A stretch of DNA of 64,000 nucleotides, taken from positions 4,340,001 through 4,404,000 of the forward strand of contig NZ_JAMLFW010000001.1 in the NCBI RefSeq assembly GCF_024256385.1. Direction: 5' to 3'. Each line of letters begins with the position of its first letter. Position 1 is the stretch's first letter. Positions 8,251-18,195 of the stretch are shown piece by piece. The notes beneath the pieces are model-generated. The model worked only from the letters and a program-made list of their open reading frames with translations. It had not been told where the DNA came from and did not search any database. Both the position numbers and the translations under genes were made by a program. This stretch comes from Anatilimnocola floriformis (lineage in GTDB: Bacteria > Planctomycetota > Planctomycetia > Pirellulales > Pirellulaceae).

Positions 8251-9141
8251 GAACTGCTCGCGGCGCGAGCCTTTGTATTTGACTAACTCATTTTCATCCG
8301 GCGCGAAACCAATACCTTCGCCAGCAACTGATCAAATGGCGTCGACGTATCGGCCAAGACGTAATCAATCTGCTGTTTCCGGCAACCGAGTTCTAATTGC
8401 TCGCGATAGGAATTGAACTCGTGCAAATATGCTTGCCGCAAAAGTTCGGGTTCGGCAAAAACTTCCGGCAGCGATTCCAATCCGTTGAATTTGGTTGGGC
8501 CTTTGAAAGGGAAGGTCAGCTCAGCTGGATCGAGGACGTGAAAGACGATGACATCGTGCCGGCGATGACGGCAGTGACGCAGACCGGCGAGGAGACTGGC
8601 AGGATCGTCCAGCAAATCGCTGATCACTACCACGACGCCTCGCTTGTTTAATCGCTCAGCCAGTTCGTGCAGAATCGGCCCTGCCGATGTTTTTGGTCCC
8701 GGCTGTGATTTTTCCAGGACTTGAATGATCTGCTGCAAGTGCGAGGGACCACCACTGGCGCGGATCATCGCGCGCAGTTGTGAGTCGAACGTTGTGAGAC
8801 CGACGGAATCTTGTTGTTGCAGCACCAGCCAAGCGATGGCAGTGGCAAGGAGTTGGGCGTACTCCGCTTTTGAAAGCGCAGTACCACTGCTTTGATAGGT
8901 CATGCTCTCGCTGGTGTCGACGACGAGATGGCAGAGAAGATTGGTCTCGTCTTCGTATTGCTTGAGATAGAACTTGTCGGTTCGGCCGAAGACTTTCCAA
9001 TCCAGATGGCGCAGATCGTCTCCCTGCGAGTACTCGCGGTGTTCCGCGAACTCGATCGAAAAACCATGCCGCGGGCTAGGGTGCTGGCCGGCGATGTAGC
9101 CCTCGACGACGTGCCGGGCTCGCAACCGCAGGCCGCGCAGT

Positions 9142-10194
<1,053 letters not shown>

Positions 10195-10556
10195 GTTTTT
10201 TACGCTGAAGAGAACGACGAGCAACAGCCTACATCTTACCTCAGTCGCATGGCTGCTTGTGATGCGGATACTGTTCGACCACTGCGGGCGGCGGTTTTAG
10301 TTGATGCCGCTCTTCTGGCCATCGTCGCGAGTGCCTCAACCCTAACGGCGGGCGAAAGAACTATTGAAGACGAGAAGTCAGCCAGCCACAGTACACCTGC
10401 CTGCGACGCACCCCGCAGAATCGTTACAGCCGGCACAATCGATACAATCGCGCCGCACATTCCGAGAAATCTGCGTAACCGCATAAATCGGCGGAATCGA
10501 ATTAACCAGCCCTAAGCATACTGGCAGCCATATCACGCACTTTGTGAGGCCCCGTC
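10195..10556. other. Intergenic region between MoxR operon and acyltransferase
   Basis: A 362-bp divergent region that must hold the promoters of the MoxR operon (-) and the acyltransferase (+). An 82-codon minus frame (10236-10484) starts with a hydrophobic stretch but has low-complexity content and no recognisable family; I do not call it. No RNA gene seen. Confidence 0.5.
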
Positions 10557-11750
10557 ATGTCTGCAAAAACTGCTGCCAGTTCTGCCACGGTCGTCGAACG
10601 ACAATCCTTCTATCGCCCCGAGCTCGACGGGCTGCGATTCCTCAGTTTTCTAGCCGTGTTCGTCAGTCATGCTTACCTGATTCATCCGCGGATGTTTGCG
10701 GGAGCGGGGCCGATCGGAACAGAATTGGGCCGCTGGGCACTCGCGGCAGGGCATTGCGGTTATGCCGCCGTGGCGGTGTTCTTTGTACTCAGTTCGTATC
10801 TGATTACCGAACTGCTGTTGCGAGAAAATGAGCGGAACGGCAAGATCGACGTGCCGGCCTTTTATGCGCGGCGGGCTTTGCGCATCTGGCCGTTGTATTT
10901 CTTCTTTTTGATTCTCACGCTTTTGCTGGAACCGCGGCTCGGAATGCCGGGCATTCCGGCGGCCGATGCTCCTTGGTATCTCGCCTTCCTCGGCAACTGG
11001 CAGATTGTGTGGAACGGTCAGATTCCGCGCTCGGCGGCGCAGATCTTGTGGACCGTGGCGATCGAAGAGCAGTTCTATTTGTTCTGGCCATTGCTGGTGG
11101 TGCTTGTCTCGCCAAAGCGGCTCGGCTGGATGTGTGCGCTGTTGCTCGTGCTGGGACAAGTCTCGCGGCTGGCGCTCGTGGCCAGCGGTGCGCCCTTCTA
11201 TGCAATTCACTTTCACACCTGCGTGCAGTTCGACGCCATTGCGTGGGGCGGTCTGCTCGCGGTCGCGGTTCGCAACGGCGCGTTTGCCAACTGGCCACGC
11301 CTCGCACGGCAAGCAATGTTCGGTGGCGGTGTTGTCCTAGCGGTTGCCACGCAACTGTTGCTCGCCGAGGACAAACCATTCGCAGCCTGGCCGGTGGCGG
11401 CTTATCCACTGTTCGCCATTGCGGCGCTGTTGGTGGTGGCGGGAGCGATGCGAAATGGCAACGAGTCGAGCCTGCTAATTCATCCTTGGCTCGTGCGTTT
11501 GGGAAAGATTTCTTACGGCCTCTACATCTGGCATCTGCTGGCCATCGTTCTCATCTACAAGTTCGGCTGGTGCCGACCGCAAAGCGTGTGGACGAGCTTC
11601 TACGCGTTGCCGGTAACGATCGGCTTGGCGGAACTTTCGTACCAATGGATCGAGCGGCCGTTCCTGCGCTGGAAGGAACAGTTCTCGCGCGCCACAGTAT
11701 CGACAACGACGCCAATTGACGCTGCAAAACCGGTCATTGCTGAGACATAG
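10557..11750 (+). CDS. Acyltransferase 3 family membrane protein (OafA-like)
   Basis: A 397-residue polytopic membrane protein of the acyltransferase 3 family. The N-terminal motif YRPELDGLRFLSFLAVFVSH has the conserved R/ELDGLR and H38 that mark the active site region, and AVFFVLSSYLITELLL is the second family motif. About ten hydrophobic segments follow, ending with YQWIERPFLRWKE, the usual C-terminal membrane motif (E-RPF). Members O-acetylate or otherwise acylate surface sugars and peptidoglycan using an acyl donor from the cytoplasm. No SGNH domain is fused. It stands alone, so the acceptor is unknown. Confidence 0.92.
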   Translation: MSAKTAASSATVVERQSFYRPELDGLRFLSFLAVFVSHAYLIHPRMFAGAGPIGTELGRWALAAGHCGYAAVAVFFVLSSYLITELLLRENERNGKIDVPAFYARRALRIWPLYFFFLILTLLLEPRLGMPGIPAADAPWYLAFLGNWQIVWNGQIPRSAAQILWTVAIEEQFYLFWPLLVVLVSPKRLGWMCALLLVLGQVSRLALVASGAPFYAIHFHTCVQFDAIAWGGLLAVAVRNGAFANWPRLARQAMFGGGVVLAVATQLLLAEDKPFAAWPVAAYPLFAIAALLVVAGAMRNGNESSLLIHPWLVRLGKISYGLYIWHLLAIVLIYKFGWCRPQSVWTSFYALPVTIGLAELSYQWIERPFLRWKEQFSRATVSTTTPIDAAKPVIAET

Positions 11751-12013
11751 TATCAGTTGCGCTAGGATTCTTGTGATTGCGCGTCGGCAACCACCTTTGC
11801 CAGCTTGACGCATTTTCTAAGCAGGCCTAGGATTCCGGCAAAGCTCTGACGTTGACCCGTCAAAGCCTTGGCAAATGCGGTTTTGATCGCCTGTTTTTCC
11901 CGCCCGCTGCTTACGCTGGCGAGCAAAATTGCCGATCAACCGATGTAATCACTGCCTCGATTTCACTTAGTGAATCGCCGAATTTTCAATAAGTCAGCAG
12001 GAGAGTTTGAGTC

Positions 12014-12292
12014 ATGACCCACGTTGTCTGCGCCGCGTGCTTCGGCTGCAAATACACCGACTGCGTCGTTGTCTGCCCGGTCGAATGTTTCTACGAAGCC
12101 GATCAGATCCTCTACATTCATCCCGATGAATGCATCGACTGTGAAGCCTGCGTTCCCGAGTGCCCCGTCGAAGCCATCTTCCACCAGGACAACGTTCCGG
12201 AAGATCAAAAGGACTTCATCGCACTGAACGCCGAACAGGCCCCGCTCTGCCCGTCGATCACCGAAAAGAAAGAACCGCTGGGCGAACACTAA
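12014..12292 (+). CDS. fdxA: 7Fe-type ferredoxin (3Fe-4S / 4Fe-4S)
   Basis: A 92-residue ferredoxin close to the Azotobacter FdI/FdxA type. Cysteines at 9, 17, 21, 25, 40, 43, 46 and 50 match the spacing of one 3Fe-4S and one 4Fe-4S cluster; [16 protein letters not shown] and [19 protein letters not shown] are the signatures. C6 and C12 are additional. It is a small soluble electron carrier. A good ribosome binding site (AGGAG) lies eight bases before the ATG. The gene stands alone, followed by a hairpin. Confidence 0.93.
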   Translation: MTHVVCAACFGCKYTDCVVVCPVECFYEADQILYIHPDECIDCEACVPECPVEAIFHQDNVPEDQKDFIALNAEQAPLCPSITEKKEPLGEH

Positions 12293-12314
12293 TTCGCACC
12301 CTGCGTGACTAACG

Positions 12315-12335
12315 CCACCGCCCTTGCGGCGGTGG
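12315..12335 (+). terminator. Hairpin after the ferredoxin gene
   Basis: Arms CCACCGCC (12315-12322) and GGCGGTGG (12328-12335) around a five-base loop, 22 bases after the ferredoxin stop. No U-run follows, so it may act only as a 3' end stabiliser. Confidence 0.55.
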
Positions 12336-12382
12336 TGCACAGGCTTCTGCACTACTCGGCCAATCCGCAGCCGAACTCTCTT

Positions 12383-12450
12383 CTAGTGCGCTCCAGCGAC
12401 GCCTTGCCAAAAGACGTCCTTCTCATGAATGAACCCGCTGGTGCAAGCCC
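12383..12450 (-). pseudogene. Relic of a helicase-type gene 3' end
   Basis: On the minus strand this stretch reads SGFIHEKDVF, the same as the last residues of the SF2 helicase that ends at 13021, then diverges to WQGVAGAH and a TAG stop. Over 31 bases (12409-12439 against 13026-13056) there is one mismatch; beyond it similarity continues with a one-base deletion and changes mainly in third codon positions (CTT/CTC, GCA/GCT). That pattern points to decayed coding homology rather than chance. It could equally be a dispersed repeat that supplies C-termini. Confidence 0.5.
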
Positions 12451-12473
12451 CCAGTGGAACCTGCGGTGCGCAA

Positions 12474-13020
12474 TGCTTCACGACAATCCGTATGAATCAC
12501 CTGCAACTGCGCAGCACAAAGCGGGCAATTCCGACTACCGCCGGTTTTCCAATCTCAATCACGCTGGCGCGCCGCTCGCAGTCGTGTTTGTTGCCATGTC
12601 GTGGAAGCCAATGGCCAACCTTCCCCCGGGTCGGCCACGACTTTCGTGATACTCGCTGGCATCGCCCAAATTGCTGGTCTTATTTACGCGATAAACGTTC
12701 CCGTGCTGTGGATAGAGATCGGGCCAACGCTCCGCTACCGAACCCTCACGCGCACTCACGAGTTTGATTGGGCAGGCGTGAAGCGAGTTTGGTTCGATCA
12801 GAAAATTTCGAGCGTTAACCTCGCTCCGCTTTTTCCTGCGACCTCTGCCGTTCATCACTTCTTGGTAATTCAGATCAACGACTACAAGGATCTACGCGTA
12901 TTAGTTAGAGAAGACGCGCGAGCTAGTGTGCACGACATCTTGAAAACACACAGGAACTTTCGCGATAGTCCTTACGACGAAGATGCTCCGCCACAGGACG
13001 ACGATTCGTCGGGGCCGTGA
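12474..13020 (+). pseudogene. Small membrane protein gene, probably frameshifted
   Basis: The 5' part (ATG at 12474) encodes MLHDNPYESPATAQ, a typical planctomycete N-terminus for small membrane proteins, but this frame stops at 12649. A second frame, open from 12496 and usable from a GTG at 12601, encodes a transmembrane segment (TTFVILAGIAQIAGLIYAI) and a PH-like beta-rich domain (WIEIGPTLRYRTLTRTHEFD, WAGVKRVWFD) with an acidic tail ending at 13020. The two halves look like one gene broken by a frameshift near 12600-12645. If the shift is a sequencing error, the gene would be about 180 residues. If not, only the downstream 139-residue product could be made. Its end abuts the helicase stop codon on the other strand. 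Confidence 0.5.
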
Positions 13021-16000
13021 TTACAAAAAGACATCCTTCTCATGAATGAACCCGCTCGGAGCGAGTCCTTGTTGCCGGGCTGACTGCAACAGATCTTCGC
13101 CGCTGCCGCGCAAGGCAAAAATCGCCTCGCCGGGACTCACGTGTTGGTTCCAATAGCGCTCGTAAATGGCAACCAGTTCTTTATTGCGCGCCAGGACACT
13201 TGGCACGGCGTGCAACATTGCTTGTTCGCGCTGCCGCCGCTGAAAGTATTGGCCGACAATCGATGGCAACAATCGCGATAACCAAGTCGCCTCCACGCGA
13301 TCGATCTGCCGCGGTATGACGTAGCGCGGTTCATGCAGCGGGCCGAGCGCTTCGTGCAACGCTTGTGTGAACAGTCGGCTGTCTTCTTCATTGGCTTCTT
13401 CGAGAAAGACCCGCACATAACCGCCAACGCGCTCTACGGCTTGCGGCGTGGAAGCAATCACTGGATCGGTAAAGAGGCGAGCCTCGACGAGTGAGTTGAG
13501 CACGGCCAGGCCGATGGTTTGCGCGAGCGACTGTGTGGTCCACGGTTGCTTAGAACCTTTGAACGGCGGGAACTCATCGCTGCCGGGCTCTTTCGAGAGT
13601 TTGACTTCGAGGGTTCGCAGCGGTTGATTGCGATATGGCTTGCCGACTTGCCAGAGGTTGCGACAAGTCTGCCGCCGCGCGGCGCGCTCGAGCATTTCTG
13701 CATTCAAAAGCGACGTGGATCCTTCGAGACCTTCGGGCCGCAACTGCGTGAACGCCGGATGCACATGCCCGACACCTTTCTCGACCGCGCCGTCGTCGGT
13801 CACCCCGTAGAGTCGCTGATGCTTGAGTCGAAAACGGCGATAGTCGTCGAGCCCCTTGCTGAACTCCGGCGCGAGACACACGACATCCCAGTTGTTCGCC
13901 ACCTTCAGCGGTTCAGCAGGATCGAGACGAATCGAGCGGCCGCGCAATTGATTCACCGTCATCGACGTCGTGACGGTGGTGAGATCGATCAAGCAGTTGA
14001 TCTTGTTTGCATCCCAACCTTCACCGAGCAAGCCGCGGGTGCCGACCAGGCAGCGCGAAATGCCGCGCTGAAACATTTCGGTGATCATCTCGACATAGAC
14101 TCGCGGCGTCCAATCCTTGCCGCGCCCGCGCAGCGCATGAAAGCCTTCTTCCTCGCCGAGTTCCAGTTCCACCTGATACTTTTCTTTGTCGAGCCAGGCT
14201 TCGCAGGCGATTTTCAAATCGAGCCCGATGTCGTCATCAACGAGCACGCTGGAACCGGTCAGCAGCACCGGATTGAGCGCATCGGTCGCTGGATCTTTCG
14301 TGAGCGACTTGAAAGCCGCAATCGCGCCGCCGGCTTCGGCGTCGAGCAGATTGTCAACGCTGCCCGCCGTGGCCGAGGTCTTTTCGTAATCGGCGATCAC
14401 GACAGCACGGAGTTTATCTCCGAGCAGTTGATGTTCTGTTTTCAAAATGATCGGGATCGCAGCGCACTTGGCCTTCGAATAAGCCATCACACGGCCGACG
14501 GGCGACGCACACGGCTGCCAACCAGTGTCGGTAATTTGAATGCCGAGCATGCGGAGACGCTGAATGATCTGCTGGGCCAGCGCGTGATCACGAGTGTCCT
14601 TCGATCGCCGCAGCCGATGGCGAACATAGCGATCCAAGACGGGCGCGAGCCATTCCATCTCGGGAACTTCCTCGGGCGAGACATCCTCTTCTGGCAACGG
14701 CACATCTTGCGGCAGGGCGATTCGTCGCCGCAGCAGGAAGATGCGGGCTGCCCAAGCCAGATCGGGATCGCGTTTGGCAAAGGCATTCCAGTCCTTGGCG
14801 ACGCCGGTGGGAAGTCGCTTTTCGACCAGGATGCGCAGCAGCCATTCGGGGAGAGATTCGCGCGCGGGTGGTTGCGGTGTGGCGTCGGTTTTAGCGGCGG
14901 GAGATTTGACGGAAATGAAGTCTTCGTCTGGGGGCTCTTCTTCCGTGTCAGTTGATTCGTTTTCGGTGTCGGGGTCTGGTGGCAGTTCCCCCTGGCTTAC
15001 GCCACGGGCTGTGACATTCTCGCTGGCGCTTCGGGTTGATTTTTCTTCGGCGACAACGGTCGAATCGCTCGTGTCGAGCGGCAGGCAGAGTTCTTCGACG
15101 ATGGTGTGCAGTTGCTCGTCGGCGTTGGCGATGAAGGAGAGTTCATCGGGTGCGGGACGAACGAAGTAAGCAAGATCTTGGTAAGGGGCGAGGAAGCCGT
15201 CCTTCACCACGGCGGGCACGGGGACTTCGTAATCGATCTCGCCGAGGTAGCGATCGTAGCGCTGCACGTCGGCGGGCAACTTGCCGTCGCGATCCGGGGG
15301 CGTGGCGGTGAGAGCAATGACGATGGGGCCGGCGAGCAAGTCTTGGGCGGCTTCGAGCACGCGGCCCCAGTGGCCGAGCAAGTGATGACATTCGTCGACA
15401 ATCACCAGGCCAATGCCCTGATCGCGCAGCCGGGCGAGCGTGTCGAGCGCCGAGACGTGCAAGGTTTGCAGCGCATCGCCGGCGATGGCCATCGCGTCAC
15501 GAGCTTGCTTGCGATAGGCGCCGAGACGTTGATCGTAGTAGTCGCGGTTGTGCTTCTTCAGATCGGCCAGCCAATAGCGGGCTTCTTCGGGCGTTTGTGC
15601 TTGTGCTGATCCGATCAGCCGCTCAAGCCACAGATTGCGGGCCTGTTCATCGAGATCGTCACTGCCGCGGCCGGGCATGGTGAGAGCCTGATACGTCAGG
15701 CTCGTGAGCAGCGCGGGCTTCTCCGACGACGTGCTGATCCAGTCGCTCGGCACGTCGCCCGCGTCGTAGGCGAACTGATCGATCTTGGCGGCCCATTGAG
15801 CCTGGATGGCCGAATTGGGCGAGAGAACGACGGCTGGCTGACGAACGCATTCGGCCCACAGATACAGGCCGAGAATCGTTTTGCCGGAGCCGGGAGGCGC
15901 GACGATGTGCAGCTGCTTCGCACCATCGGCCAGCTTTTGCTCAGCGATTTTCACGACAGCGGCCTGCGAAGGGCGCAGCTGGCCGCGAAAGCTGAGGGGC

Positions 16001-16032
16001 GGAAAGTTATCGCTGCGTGGTCGCAGATTCAT
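13021..16032 (-). CDS. Large SF2 DEAD/DEAH-box helicase
   Basis: A 1003-residue superfamily 2 helicase. The RecA-like first domain has Walker A APPGSGKT (45-52), motif II DECH (213-216) and motif III TATPP (243-247). An acidic, low-complexity linker (about 325-390, DTENESTDTEEEPPDEDF) separates it from the second domain, where CLVGTRGLLGEGWD and QLRGRSIRLD are motifs V and VI. The C-terminal 250 residues match no domain I can name. The ResIII-like N-terminus is that of restriction or repair helicases, but no nuclease or methylase gene is adjacent. It is a single gene; the function (repair, RNA or defence) is open. Confidence 0.85.
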   Translation of the reverse strand: MNLRPRSDNFPPLSFRGQLRPSQAAVVKIAEQKLADGAKQLHIVAPPGSGKTILGLYLWAECVRQPAVVLSPNSAIQAQWAAKIDQFAYDAGDVPSDWISTSSEKPALLTSLTYQALTMPGRGSDDLDEQARNLWLERLIGSAQAQTPEEARYWLADLKKHNRDYYDQRLGAYRKQARDAMAIAGDALQTLHVSALDTLARLRDQGIGLVIVDECHHLLGHWGRVLEAAQDLLAGPIVIALTATPPDRDGKLPADVQRYDRYLGEIDYEVPVPAVVKDGFLAPYQDLAYFVRPAPDELSFIANADEQLHTIVEELCLPLDTSDSTVVAEEKSTRSASENVTARGVSQGELPPDPDTENESTDTEEEPPDEDFISVKSPAAKTDATPQPPARESLPEWLLRILVEKRLPTGVAKDWNAFAKRDPDLAWAARIFLLRRRIALPQDVPLPEEDVSPEEVPEMEWLAPVLDRYVRHRLRRSKDTRDHALAQQIIQRLRMLGIQITDTGWQPCASPVGRVMAYSKAKCAAIPIILKTEHQLLGDKLRAVVIADYEKTSATAGSVDNLLDAEAGGAIAAFKSLTKDPATDALNPVLLTGSSVLVDDDIGLDLKIACEAWLDKEKYQVELELGEEEGFHALRGRGKDWTPRVYVEMITEMFQRGISRCLVGTRGLLGEGWDANKINCLIDLTTVTTSMTVNQLRGRSIRLDPAEPLKVANNWDVVCLAPEFSKGLDDYRRFRLKHQRLYGVTDDGAVEKGVGHVHPAFTQLRPEGLEGSTSLLNAEMLERAARRQTCRNLWQVGKPYRNQPLRTLEVKLSKEPGSDEFPPFKGSKQPWTTQSLAQTIGLAVLNSLVEARLFTDPVIASTPQAVERVGGYVRVFLEEANEEDSRLFTQALHEALGPLHEPRYVIPRQIDRVEATWLSRLLPSIVGQYFQRRQREQAMLHAVPSVLARNKELVAIYERYWNQHVSPGEAIFALRGSGEDLLQSARQQGLAPSGFIHEKDVFL

Positions 16033-16096
16033 GCCAGAAATCTACCACACCGGGCGAAACTCGCCACGGCCAGTAGTTTTCGGCGGGCAATCGCAA

Positions 16097-17770
16097 CTAC
16101 TCACCCTTGCGGAACTTCTCGAAGTACTGCTTCGTGTGATCGCGCTGTTCACGCGGAAGATTCACTTCCTCAAGCGCGTCGGCATCGCGGGCCGTAGCCG
16201 CTTCGAGTTCGGCCTTGGCTTCTTTCAGCGTTTGGCCCTTGATGTTTTTGCCGCCGGCGTCACCGGTGCGGACCGATTCGCCCTTCTGCGTTTGTCCGGC
16301 AACTTGCGTGTCGAAGGTGTTCGTCTTCACTTCTTCTTCCGGACGATCGCCCGAGCCTTTGCCGCGACCCATGCCTTGGCCGGGACGCTTCCCCTTGCCT
16401 TGCATGCTCGACCGCATGTTGCCCTGCATCTCGCCGTCCTTGCCTTTTCCTTCCTTACCTTCCTTGCCATTCATCTGGTTCTTCGACTCGGCCAGTTGGT
16501 CGAGCACTTCGTCGAGGTTTTCGATCTGGTCGAGTTGTTCCTGGGCTTCTTTCATCGCCTTGGCGAGTTGGTCGAGCTTTTCGCCGGCTTCTTTCGGATC
16601 GCCACCCTTCTTCATGCACTCGGCGCACTGCCCCATTTTCTGAGCGAGTTGCTCGAGCATTTGCTCGGCCTTCTTGCCCTCTTTGTTCATCTGGTCGAGC
16701 TTCTCTTGCAGCTTGGCAGCTCCTTCGCGGTCACCCTTTTCCAGCTTCTTGGCAATCTCTTGCTCGAGCTTTTCGCGGGCTTCCTTCTGATCGGCTGCCA
16801 TCTGCTGCAGCTTCTCTTTCATCTCGTTCATCTGCTTGGCGATCTGTTCTTTGTCCTTCTCGTTGAGGTTGCCAGCCTTCACATCGTCTTTGAGTTTTTC
16901 GAGGGCTTTCTTCGCTTCTTGAAAATCACCCTTCTTCAGCGCGTCGGCGAGCTTGTCGGCCGGACCTTTTTCGATCTTACCCAGGCCGTTGAGCTGCTTC
17001 TTCATTTCCTGAGCGCCGGCCATTTCCTTTTGCTTCTGCTGAACATCCTTGACCATGTCGTTCAGCTTGACCTGCACCTGTTTCTTATCGAGGTTGCTTT
17101 CCTTCGACAGCTCTTCGAGCTTCTTGGCGATTTCCTTCAGCGCTTCTTCGTTCTTGAGCTCTTCTGGAGTCTTGACCTTGTTGTCTTCTTTGCGAACTGC
17201 GTTCTTAAACTTCACGGCCTGCTTCTTGATCGCGTCGGCGAGTTCTTTGGGAGTTTGCGTGCCGGCCACCGCTTTGTTTTCGAGCGAAGCATTGGGCAGG
17301 AACAACAAACCGGCAATCACTGCGGTTGGGATGATCGGCAGGGCGAATCGCCACGTCGGTTGAATCTTGAACTGTTCGCGGACATCGATCCGTTCAACTT
17401 TGCGAATCGCATCGGCAACCAAAGCCTGGCCGACCTCGGTCTTCATTTCATCTTGATTCAGCGCGAGCGTGCTGCTGACGCGCTCCTTCAAACCAAACCG
17501 GCGGTCGAGCTCGATGGCGGCATCAATCGAAGTACGGCGCACGAGATAGGTCCACACGCCGGCAATCAACAAACCCGCGGCAACGCTGCTGCCGAGCCAG
17601 CTGTAGTTCCAAACGTCGGCTTTGACGGGCATGACCCAAATTTTGGGAATGGCCAGACCGATCGCCGCGAGAAGCAGCGTGGCGAAGAGGGACCAAACGA
17701 CGATCGACAGAAACTGCTGACCAATCAGGCGTCGCTGAGCCCGATTCACTTGCCGTTTGATCTCTTCCAT
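16097..17770 (-). CDS. Membrane protein with long coiled coil, unknown function
   Basis: A 557-residue protein not assigned to a named family. Two hydrophobic segments lie at about residues 19-45 and 58-80, followed by a conserved-looking stretch AAIELDRRFGLKERVSSTLAL, and a third hydrophobic segment at about 145-160. From about residue 175 to 430 the protein is a highly charged lysine/glutamate-rich coiled coil, then a glycine- and lysine-rich segment (GMGRGKGSGDRPEEE) and a short helical tail. Similar architectures are common in planctomycetes. It is 64 bases beyond the helicase start but transcribed from its own promoter region. An envelope-associated structural role is plausible, not shown. 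Confidence 0.7.
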   Translation of the reverse strand: MEEIKRQVNRAQRRLIGQQFLSIVVWSLFATLLLAAIGLAIPKIWVMPVKADVWNYSWLGSSVAAGLLIAGVWTYLVRRTSIDAAIELDRRFGLKERVSSTLALNQDEMKTEVGQALVADAIRKVERIDVREQFKIQPTWRFALPIIPTAVIAGLLFLPNASLENKAVAGTQTPKELADAIKKQAVKFKNAVRKEDNKVKTPEELKNEEALKEIAKKLEELSKESNLDKKQVQVKLNDMVKDVQQKQKEMAGAQEMKKQLNGLGKIEKGPADKLADALKKGDFQEAKKALEKLKDDVKAGNLNEKDKEQIAKQMNEMKEKLQQMAADQKEAREKLEQEIAKKLEKGDREGAAKLQEKLDQMNKEGKKAEQMLEQLAQKMGQCAECMKKGGDPKEAGEKLDQLAKAMKEAQEQLDQIENLDEVLDQLAESKNQMNGKEGKEGKGKDGEMQGNMRSSMQGKGKRPGQGMGRGKGSGDRPEEEVKTNTFDTQVAGQTQKGESVRTGDAGGKNIKGQTLKEAKAELEAATARDADALEEVNLPREQRDHTKQYFEKFRKGE

Positions 17771-18195
17771 GGCGAAGACCTCGCGTTGAAAAGTAGTCTA
17801 TCGTGCGTGCGCTCCGCCTGAACCGCGAATGATAGCTATTCGCAACCAGCCAAAGCGTATTGCGGTATTATAGGAGTGGCTCGGGGGAAAGCTCCAGCAG
17901 GATTTACCCCCGGAGCGGTGGATTTGTTGCGTTTGAATGTTTTTGACCGCTGCGTGCGCAGGGAAACTACACCCTACGAACTAGACGTTGCAACCTGCCC
18001 ACCTGTTTCGTGATATCGCTCCTCATCTCGCAAATCGTCGACACAATCGGCACCTGCCTGCAGCGTTTTGGCAGCAGAACAGGTTGCTTTTTCGCCTCAG
18101 GTTGCCAATTTGCGTGGTAGGTTTCTAGTGTGCCGTAATCCGCCTGCATTCAGGCCGGAAAGTTTGCCTCCTGCGTATTCGCAGCGATAAATCCC
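17771..18195. other. Intergenic region with imperfect inverted repeat
   Basis: A 425-bp divergent region. An imperfect inverted repeat (CTCGGGGGAAA at 17879 against TTTACCCCCGGAG ending near 17915) is the only structure I see. No gene or RNA is supported; it should hold promoters for both flanking genes. Confidence 0.4.

Noticed and set aside
10236-10484. 82-codon minus frame with hydrophobic start
   Set aside because: No family, low-complexity middle and end, no ribosome binding site; probably non-coding upstream region.
13519-14955. A 478-codon plus-strand frame opposite the helicase
   Set aside because: It is the antisense shadow of a gene with clear helicase motifs; composition is arginine-rich and matches no family.
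15881-17821. A 646-codon plus-strand frame rich in Leu and Phe
   Set aside because: It mirrors the Lys/Glu-rich coiled coil on the minus strand; Leu/Phe runs come from complementing Lys/Glu codons.
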